Shown piece after piece: positions 6,112 to 11,234 of a DNA stretch of 11,234 nt. The notes under the pieces were generated by a model. That model saw nothing but the letters and a program-made list of their open reading frames with translations, searched no databases and was not told the origin of the DNA. Origin of the DNA: Campylobacterota bacterium (GTDB taxonomy: Bacteria > Campylobacterota > Campylobacteria > Campylobacterales > Sulfurospirillaceae); NCBI GenBank assembly GCA_009930355.1, contig RZYK01000052.1:1-11234 (forward strand). The letters are read 5' to 3'. The number at the start of each line of letters is the position of its first letter. Position 1 is the first letter of the stretch. Made by a program: the position numbers and the translations under genes.

Positions 6112-7407
6112 ATGCACAAAACACTACTGGAAAACTGGATAGCAAAGCGTATCCATTTGAGCACAAAAAGCCAAGAGGCATTAAGGGCGTATCAGCTTGA
6201 AAAGCTCACGCACACTTTAGCACATGCCAAAGACAAAAGCCGATTTTACAAAGAGAGATTAAAAGAAACCGACCTTGATACCATCAGCTCACTGAGTGAT
6301 TTTGAACAGGTTCCTTTTACGACACCTTTGGATATTAGACGCAATGCGCATGATTTTTTGTGCGTTTCCGCCCACGAGGTAGAGCGCATCGTGACGCTCA
6401 ACACCTCAGGCACCACGGGCGATGAAAAACGCATCTTTTTTACGCACGAGGACTTAGAAGAGACCATCGACTTTTTTCACTACGGCATGAACTGTTTGGT
6501 TGAAAAAGGTGATAAGGTCATGGTGTTACTCCCTGGTCCTAGCTATGGAAGCATTGGGGATTTGCTCAAAAAGGCACTCTCTCGCTCAAATATTGAGTGT
6601 GTGGTGCATGGTGTGTTGCAAGATGTGGAAAAAACGGCACAGTGTATTGAGGAGCATCATATTAGTTGCATCGTGGGTATTCCGATGCAAGTACGCTATC
6701 TAAGCCTGATGAAACCCGAACTTTTTAACACACACATTCAAAAAGTGCTCTTAAGCACTGATTATGTGCCTGATGCGTTGGTAAAAACCCTTAGTCGCAA
6801 CGGTACATGTAAGGTGTTTAACCACTACGGCATGACCGAAATGGGTTATGGTGGAGGCGTGGAATGCGGATGTCTTAATGGCTATCACCTAAGAGAAAAT
6901 CATCTCTACGTTGAAATTATCGACCCAAAAACGGGTGAACGTGTGAGCGATGGCGAGTACGGAGAAGTGGTTTTTACCACGCTGAATCGTCAAGCGATGC
7001 CTCTCATTCGCTACAAAACGGGTGATATGGCACGATTTGTTAGCCAGCCTTGTGGGTGCGGTACTTTTTTGCGCACCATGGAAAAAGTGCGTGGACGGAT
7101 GGAAAATAAGATAAACATTAATGGGTGCGAGGTGCATTTGAGGGAGCTAGATGAAATCATCCTAAGCTATGATGAGGTGATGGATTATAAAGCAGAATAC
7201 TTTGGAGAAAATACTTTACATGTAAGGCTCATAGTCGGACAAAAATCACCCTCCAAAAGGCTTGAAGCATTCATAGCACATGCACTAAATGCGCAGTACA
7301 AGGGAGCGGTTAGTTTTTGTATAGAGCAGTTTGAAGAGGATGATTCATTAAAAATAAGCAATAGCATGATTAAGCGAAAATTACACGATTTTAGAAATGG
7401 AGCGTAG
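6112..7407 (+). CDS. PaaK-like adenylate-forming enzyme (AMP-dependent CoA ligase family, DVU_1553-like)
   Basis: This ANL-superfamily protein has 431 residues from ATG 6112; ATG 6109 is one codon earlier but sits too close to the AGAGG at 6102-6106. It would activate a carboxylic acid as acyl-AMP and pass it to CoA or another thiol. Visible motifs (numbered from 6109) are the phosphate loop TLNTSGTTGDEKR (96-108), the A5-like NHYGMTEMGYGG from about 238, the A7 region YKTGDMARF, the hinge KVRGRMENKININGCEV and a terminal lysine stretch IKRK (421-424) suited to the catalytic A10 lysine. Cysteine pairs ECGC and PCGCG resemble the zinc-binding loops of phenylacetate-CoA ligase relatives. Spacing to the next gene is 3 nt. 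The acid substrate cannot be read from the sequence. A palindrome copy lies at 7216-7225 and a near copy at 6803-6812. Confidence 0.82.
   Translation: MHKTLLENWIAKRIHLSTKSQEALRAYQLEKLTHTLAHAKDKSRFYKERLKETDLDTISSLSDFEQVPFTTPLDIRRNAHDFLCVSAHEVERIVTLNTSGTTGDEKRIFFTHEDLEETIDFFHYGMNCLVEKGDKVMVLLPGPSYGSIGDLLKKALSRSNIECVVHGVLQDVEKTAQCIEEHHISCIVGIPMQVRYLSLMKPELFNTHIQKVLLSTDYVPDALVKTLSRNGTCKVFNHYGMTEMGYGGGVECGCLNGYHLRENHLYVEIIDPKTGERVSDGEYGEVVFTTLNRQAMPLIRYKTGDMARFVSQPCGCGTFLRTMEKVRGRMENKININGCEVHLRELDEIILSYDEVMDYKAEYFGENTLHVRLIVGQKSPSKRLEAFIAHALNAQYKGAVSFCIEQFEEDDSLKISNSMIKRKLHDFRNGA
7216..7225. repeat. Palindromic TTACATGTAA copy 2
   Basis: An exact copy inside the adenylate-forming enzyme gene, again read as Leu-His-Val. 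With its flanks (7214-7227, CTTTACATGTAAGG) it is the exact reverse complement of the copy at 9513-9526. Confidence 0.6.
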
Positions 7408-7410
7408 GGG

Positions 7411-8442
7411 ATGCAAATAATACTGGATGCACTCGTAGAGAGTTTAAAAAAACAAGACAACTGTGTTCTTTCAACCATTGTTCAAAAGAGTGGTTCAGCG
7501 CCTAGAGAAGCGGGGACAAAAATGCTAATTCGTCAGGATGGAAGCATCGTGGGTACCATAGGTGGAGGATTGCTTGAGGCGATGACCATAAAGTTCGCAC
7601 CTGAAATTTTAAGCAGTAAAAAGCACGCTTTTCAAGATTTTGAATTATCCAATAGTGATGCAACCGCTCAGGGCATGGTGTGTGGCGGTGAGGTGAGGGT
7701 GTTTTTAGAATACATGGATACTTTGGATATGCCTCAATATGCGCTTTATCAAACAGCACAAGCATTGAAAGCGTCAGAAACCGATTGTATGATGATTACA
7801 AAGATTTCACAGAAACATCATGGGCGCACGTGTAAATGGCTCTGCACAGAAACGGATTTTTATGGTGAGGAAGATAAGGAAGTAGAAGGTATTGTAGCGC
7901 AGTTAAGGGAAAATTTTAATCGCATTAAGTTTCATTTGTATAAGGGAAGAGAAGCATATATGATTGAACCTTGTTATGCCATGCAACGACTTTACATCGT
8001 AGGGGCTGGGCATGTCTCCCAACAAATTGCAATGCTCAGTAAAATGCTTGGATTTTACACCGTTGTCATTGATGATAGAGAAGCCTTTGCGAATAAAGAG
8101 CGCTTTGCTTATGCCGAGGAAGTTCATGTTATTGATTCGTATGGTGGGTTGCTCAATGAGGTTAAGATTCTTAAAAACAGTTACATTGTCATTGTCAGCA
8201 GAAGCCATGCACTGGATCAAATCATTTTGCAACAAGCCCTTCATACGCATGCCAAATACATCGGTATGATTGGGAGTAAAAGCAAAAAATTTCATGTTTA
8301 CGCAGAGCTTTTGAGTGAGGGCTTTACGCAAGAAGATTTGGATGAAGTCCATTGTCCTATCGGTGTTCCTATTAATGCTCAAACGCCTGAGGAAATTGCT
8401 ATTAGCATTGTAGCGGAGCTTATTAAAGTGAAAAGAAGCTAA
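7411..8442 (+). CDS. XdhC family molybdenum hydroxylase maturation factor
   Basis: The 343-residue protein matches XdhC/CoxI proteins, which bind molybdopterin, help sulfurate it and insert it into xanthine dehydrogenase-type enzymes. N-terminal domain: GSAPREAGTKMLI (28-40), GTIGGGLLE (48-56) and GMVCGGEVRVFLE (88-100), where C91 is the usual conserved cysteine. C-terminal Rossmann domain: LYIVGAGHVSQ (194-204), the acidic VVIDDRE, GMIGSKSKK (285-293) and the family-ending PIGVPINAQTPEEIAISIVAELI. Start at ATG 7411 with GGAG at 7399-7402. The natural client is the aldehyde oxidoreductase at the left edge of the window, seven kilobases upstream. Its position between an adenylating enzyme and a MocA-like enzyme ties those proteins to Mo-cofactor handling. 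Family assignment is firm. Confidence 0.92.
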   Translation: MQIILDALVESLKKQDNCVLSTIVQKSGSAPREAGTKMLIRQDGSIVGTIGGGLLEAMTIKFAPEILSSKKHAFQDFELSNSDATAQGMVCGGEVRVFLEYMDTLDMPQYALYQTAQALKASETDCMMITKISQKHHGRTCKWLCTETDFYGEEDKEVEGIVAQLRENFNRIKFHLYKGREAYMIEPCYAMQRLYIVGAGHVSQQIAMLSKMLGFYTVVIDDREAFANKERFAYAEEVHVIDSYGGLLNEVKILKNSYIVIVSRSHALDQIILQQALHTHAKYIGMIGSKSKKFHVYAELLSEGFTQEDLDEVHCPIGVPINAQTPEEIAISIVAELIKVKRS

Positions 8443-8445
8443 GAA

Positions 8446-9543
8446 ATGCCAAAGTCAACTCTTGCCGCTTTGATCGTTGCTGCTGGGTATTCTTCTCGTA
8501 TGCACGACTTCAAACCTCTTTTACCTTTAGGGCAGAAAAGTGCCTTAGAGCGTTTGATTCAAACCTATCAAGCCCATGGAATAGAGCATATCTATGTGGT
8601 TATAGGGTATCAAAAAGAGGTAATTATCGAAGCGCTCAAAGACTTTAATGTTCATATCGTTTACAACGAAGCGTATGACACAGGGATGTTTAGCTCGATA
8701 CAAAAAGGGCTTCAAGCAATGCATGAAAGGGTAGAGGCATTTTATATGCACCCTGTGGATATTCCCCTTGTCAAGGTAGAGACTCTTGAGCGCTTGTATG
8801 AGGCGTATAAGTGTGAGGGAAAAGGAGTGATTTACCCGACATTTTTGGGACGCAAAGGGCATCCGCCACTTATTGCAACGAAGTACAAAGCGCAGATTCT
8901 TTCCAGCAATGGTGAAGGAGGGCTTAAAAAAGTCCTTGAAGCATTTGAGAACGATGCTTTACATGTAAAGGTATGTGAACAATCAATTCTTATGGATATG
9001 GACAAAAAAGCGGATTATGAGGCGTTAAAGGTGTATGAGGCACAGTGTGTGCCCAATGAAAAAGAGTGTTTGGCTATCATGGAGTCTTGTGATGTGGAAG
9101 AGCCTATTATCAAGCATTGTCAAGCGGTGGGGCAAATGGTTTTAAGGCTTCTTGCTGAAAATAACTTGGATTTTGATACACATACCCTTCTTGCAGCAGC
9201 TTTAGTGCATGATATCGCACGCAAGGAAAAAAATCACGCATTTGTGGGTGCGCAAAAACTTCGTGCCATGGGGTATGAAAGTATTGCGTGTTTGATTGAA
9301 ACGCACATGGATATTGAGGTGGATGTAGATGCACCCTTAAGCGCCAATGAAGTGCTTTTTTTGGCTGATAAATTGGTCAATGAAGATGAGGTGTGTGGCT
9401 TTGAAAAACGCTTTGAAAAGGCGTATAAAAAATGCGAAGGAAACCTCGACGCACAAAACAATATTGCTAAGCGCCTCAATGCCACAAAAGCGATTATTGC
9501 CAAAATACAAAGCCTTACATGTAAAGAGTTTAGCTATGGTTGA
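8446..9543 (+). CDS. MobA/MocA-like nucleotidyltransferase fused to an HD domain (DVU_1551-like)
   Basis: This is a 365-residue, two-domain protein. Residues 1-195 are a MobA/MocA-type NTP transferase: LIVAAGYSSRM (9-19), KPLLPLG (23-29), the metal-site-type MHPVDIPLV (101-109) and GRKGHPPLI (135-143). MocA joins CTP to molybdopterin to give MCD, the cofactor form of Mop-like aldehyde oxidoreductases. Residues about 215-345 form an HD domain with H224, H255-D256, H287 and D308 in the right order for a metal-dependent phosphohydrolase. The pairing of a nucleotide-adding and a possible nucleotide- or phosphate-removing domain in one chain suggests proofreading, turnover, or a two-step cofactor conversion. 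The start at ATG 8446 follows the XdhC stop by 3 nt; the ribosome site is weak (AAGAAG). The last bases overlap the phosphatase gene by 8 nt. Confidence 0.87.
   Translation: MPKSTLAALIVAAGYSSRMHDFKPLLPLGQKSALERLIQTYQAHGIEHIYVVIGYQKEVIIEALKDFNVHIVYNEAYDTGMFSSIQKGLQAMHERVEAFYMHPVDIPLVKVETLERLYEAYKCEGKGVIYPTFLGRKGHPPLIATKYKAQILSSNGEGGLKKVLEAFENDALHVKVCEQSILMDMDKKADYEALKVYEAQCVPNEKECLAIMESCDVEEPIIKHCQAVGQMVLRLLAENNLDFDTHTLLAAALVHDIARKEKNHAFVGAQKLRAMGYESIACLIETHMDIEVDVDAPLSANEVLFLADKLVNEDEVCGFEKRFEKAYKKCEGNLDAQNNIAKRLNATKAIIAKIQSLTCKEFSYG
8957..8970. repeat. Palindromic CTTTACATGTAAAG copy 3
   Basis: A 14-bp perfect palindrome inside the nucleotidyltransferase-HD gene, in the stretch joining the two domains' genes, read as Ala-Leu-His-Val-Lys. 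It contains the 10-bp core at 8959-8968. Confidence 0.6.
9513..9526. repeat. Palindromic motif copy 4 beside a ribosome binding site
   Basis: CCTTACATGTAAAG contains the exact 10-bp core at 9515-9524, here in a different reading frame (Leu-Thr-Cys-Lys). Its right arm overlaps AAAGAG (9523-9528), the ribosome site for ATG 9536, so hairpin formation could partly mask that site. Confidence 0.55.
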
Positions 9544-10117
9544 AAAAGTCTATTTGGTGCGACATGGGCACATTGATACGGGTGGAGAAAAGAGGTATGT
9601 TGGGCAAAGTGATATTCCACTTGATGCCTTAGGCGTTCAACAAGCACAACAGCTAGCAGACTCTTTTAAAACCATTGCTGTGGATACGGTGTTTACCAGC
9701 CCCTTAAGACGCTGTGTGCAAACCACAGAAATACTAGGCAAAGCGTATCAGGTTGTAGAGGCATTTCAAGAGATTAACATGGGAGCGTGGGAAAATAGAC
9801 CCATTGAAAGAGTAAAAGCGTATGATAGTATAGCGTTTGAAGAACGGGGGAGAGATATTGAACATTTTACACCGCCACAAGGGGAGAGTTTTGGAGCATT
9901 GTCACAGCGTGTTTTAAACGCATTTGATACCCTTGTTGAACGCTATCATGGTACGGTATTGATTGTAGCACATGCGGGGGTGAATCGTGTTATTTTACGA
10001 GAGCTTTTAGGGATACCATTTAAAGATATTTTTAGTATAGAACAAGCATATGCGTGTATCAATGAACTGGTAAAAACAAGGCATGATAAGGTCTGGAAGT
10101 ACCAGAAAATAGTATAA
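9536..10117 (+). CDS. Histidine phosphatase superfamily protein (CobC/phosphoglycerate mutase-like)
   Basis: The 193-residue protein has the branch-1 histidine phosphatase hallmarks: LVRHGH (R9, H10, G11), SPLRRCVQT (R58), the acid E79 in EINMGAWENR, and LIVAHAGV with second histidine H146. It would remove phosphate from a small molecule through a phosphohistidine intermediate. The start at 9536 was chosen because a longer open frame runs back to 9347 entirely within the previous gene, while ATG 9536 has AAAGAG 7 nt upstream and puts RHG at its usual position near the N-terminus. The 8-nt overlap with the nucleotidyltransferase-HD gene makes it likely that both act on the same pathway. Resemblance to alpha-ribazole phosphatase is general; no cobalamin genes are nearby, so a Mo-cofactor or novel-cofactor phosphate is equally possible. 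Confidence 0.85.
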   Translation: MVEKVYLVRHGHIDTGGEKRYVGQSDIPLDALGVQQAQQLADSFKTIAVDTVFTSPLRRCVQTTEILGKAYQVVEAFQEINMGAWENRPIERVKAYDSIAFEERGRDIEHFTPPQGESFGALSQRVLNAFDTLVERYHGTVLIVAHAGVNRVILRELLGIPFKDIFSIEQAYACINELVKTRHDKVWKYQKIV

Positions 10118-10144
10118 AGAGGCTTTACATGTAAAGCCTCTTTA
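10115..10144. terminator. Bidirectional terminator between convergent genes
   Basis: A 30-bp perfect palindrome (15-bp arms 10115-10129 and 10130-10144) whose centre is CTTTACATGTAAAG. It starts with the TAA stop of the histidine phosphatase and ends 3 nt before the stop of the minus-strand gene at 10148. A loop must open at the centre, leaving a stem of about 13 bp with a GC-rich GAGGC segment and short T-runs on both sides (CTTTA on each strand, then more T on the minus strand). It fits a shared rho-independent terminator. Confidence 0.85.
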
Positions 10145-10147
10145 CCA

Positions 10148-11224
10148 TTAGCTCACTTTGGCTTTTTCGAGTTTTTTACGCTCAACTTTAATGCGGTCTT
10201 GAAATTTTTTACTTCTGTCTTTGGCAAAAAGTTGCATGTCTTCGACTTCGTCCATCTCATCCACAATTTCAACACCTAAAAGTGTTTCAATGGCATCTTC
10301 AAGGGTCACAACACCCGCCGTTTGTCCGTAACTATCAAAAACAATAAAGAGATGTGTTTTACGTTTGATGAATTGGTCAATAAGGTTTGGTACAGGAAGA
10401 TTTTCTGAGACCATATGCACTTCATGCGAAATTTGCTCTAACGTTGTAGCATCGTGATCTTCAACACTCTCTTCAAGAATACGTTGGTTAAACACAATAC
10501 CAATAACATCATCAAGGGTTTCACCAAAAATGGGGATGCGTGAGTGAATATACATTCTATCGTCTTCAATGGCATCTTCAATGGTAGTTGTGGCAGGTAG
10601 TGCGAAGACAACACTACGTGGTGTCATAATGTCTTTGGCTTTAATATTTTTCAGTTTTAAGAGGTTTTCAATCAGGTCACTCTCTTTACTTAAAATAGAA
10701 CCTTCTCTCTCGCCCATAGCAACGACTGCCATAATTTCATCACGTGAATAATTATTGTGCTGTTTTTTGTTTTTAGAGATAAATTTGGTCAACAGCGATG
10801 AAATCCATGTAAAAGGTGTGGTGAGTGTTACAAAAAATGAGATGGTATAGGCAGAGGGCACTAAAAGCTTTTTCCAGTATAGGGCTCCAATGGTTTTAGG
10901 GAGAATTTCAGAAGCATATAAAATGAGTAGAGTTACCGCAAAAGCAACAGCTGTTTGCCACTCTTTACCAAATATTATCTGCGCTTGCGCACCTACACCT
11001 GCAGCTCCCATTGTGTGAGCAAAAGTGTTAACAGTTAAAATAGAAGAAATAGGTTTATCAATATCAGATTTTAGATGTTTCAGTTTTTGAACGACCTCTT
11101 CATTGGATTCTTTTGGCAAGCTTTCAATATACGAGTTGGTACTTGAGAGCAGTACGGCTTCAAGAATAGAGCAAAGAAAAGAGATAGAAATGGCGATAAG
11201 AAGATAGACAAGCAGTAGTGTCAT
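10148..11224 (-). CDS. CNNM (DUF21) transmembrane protein with paired CBS domains
   Basis: This minus-strand gene encodes 358 residues from ATG 11222-11224 to TAA 10148-10150. The N-terminal half is a CNNM membrane domain: hydrophobic segments at about 1-27, 60-82, 91-108 and 121-147, with the family signature SEILPK (105-110). After a cytosolic linker (RDEIMAVVAMGEREGSIL, 161-178) come two CBS domains, IMTPRSVV to GIVFNQRI (199-249) and the second ending GVVTLEDAIETLLG (304-317). Relatives such as CorC, MpfA and YfjD take part in Mg2+/Co2+ efflux or tolerance; CBS pairs sense adenine nucleotides. The usual C-terminal CorC_HlyC domain is absent; a basic tail follows instead. The start is at the window edge without a clear ribosome site, so it could lie further upstream. 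It is convergent with, and probably unrelated to, the operon. Confidence 0.85.
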   Translation of the reverse strand: MTLLLVYLLIAISISFLCSILEAVLLSSTNSYIESLPKESNEEVVQKLKHLKSDIDKPISSILTVNTFAHTMGAAGVGAQAQIIFGKEWQTAVAFAVTLLILYASEILPKTIGALYWKKLLVPSAYTISFFVTLTTPFTWISSLLTKFISKNKKQHNNYSRDEIMAVVAMGEREGSILSKESDLIENLLKLKNIKAKDIMTPRSVVFALPATTTIEDAIEDDRMYIHSRIPIFGETLDDVIGIVFNQRILEESVEDHDATTLEQISHEVHMVSENLPVPNLIDQFIKRKTHLFIVFDSYGQTAGVVTLEDAIETLLGVEIVDEMDEVEDMQLFAKDRSKKFQDRIKVERKKLEKAKVS

Positions 11225-11234
11225 AGGATGGCTC

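Noticed and set aside
7903..8382. 159-residue open frame on the minus strand opposite xdhC
   Set aside because: The plus strand carries all XdhC motifs here; the minus product is low in order and has no ribosome site or family signature.
9347..9535. N-terminal extension of the histidine phosphatase frame back to 9347
   Set aside because: It would add 63 residues unlike any phosphatase, entirely overlapping the HD domain of the previous gene; ATG 9536 has a ribosome site and places RHG properly.

Overview
The window looks like the chromosome of a Campylobacterota (epsilonproteobacterial) species, most like Sulfurospirillum. The composition is AT-rich, genes are tightly packed, and the core content is a molybdenum aldehyde oxidoreductase with an accessory gene set that I remember from sulfate reducers (the Desulfovibrio vulgaris DVU_1551-DVU_1559 neighbourhood) and their gene-exchange partners. 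The genus is an inference from style and gene content, not a database match.

Layout. Positions 1-826 hold the C-terminal part of a xanthine oxidase-family (Mop-like) molybdopterin aldehyde oxidoreductase. Positions 827-1018 are non-coding and almost wholly made of consecutive stem-loops, ending in a terminator-like hairpin just before the next gene. From about 1043 to 10117 eight genes run on the plus strand with gaps of 0-11 nt or short overlaps, so they are very probably one operon. In order they are: an FAD/multi-Fe-S oxidoreductase with HdrD/GlpC-type CCG domains; a small four-cysteine protein; a SAM methyltransferase; a C-GCAxxG-C-C family protein; a radical SAM enzyme with extra cysteine clusters; a PaaK-like adenylate-forming ligase; an XdhC-type molybdenum hydroxylase maturation factor; and a MobA/MocA-like nucleotidyltransferase fused to an HD domain, overlapped by a histidine phosphatase. 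A 30-nt perfect palindrome at 10115-10144 acts as a shared terminator with a convergent minus-strand gene (10148-11224) for a CNNM/CBS membrane protein.

How the genes may work together. XdhC and the MocA-like domain point to making, charging or inserting molybdopterin cytosine dinucleotide into the upstream oxidoreductase. The radical SAM enzyme, methyltransferase, adenylating enzyme, HD domain, phosphatase and redox proteins exceed any known need for standard MCD maturation. They suggest an uncharacterised cofactor-building or cofactor-modification pathway coupled to this aldehyde oxidoreductase. This is the best candidate for an undescribed system in the window.

A second, independent signal is a palindromic word, TTACATGTAA. 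It occurs five times exactly and twice with one change, only between 3.5 and 10.1 kb. Copies lie inside unrelated coding sequences, in two reading frames, and at the centre of the terminator. This resembles a DNA-level dispersed signal such as an uptake sequence or a regulator site. No mobile element, CRISPR array, tRNA or rRNA was seen.
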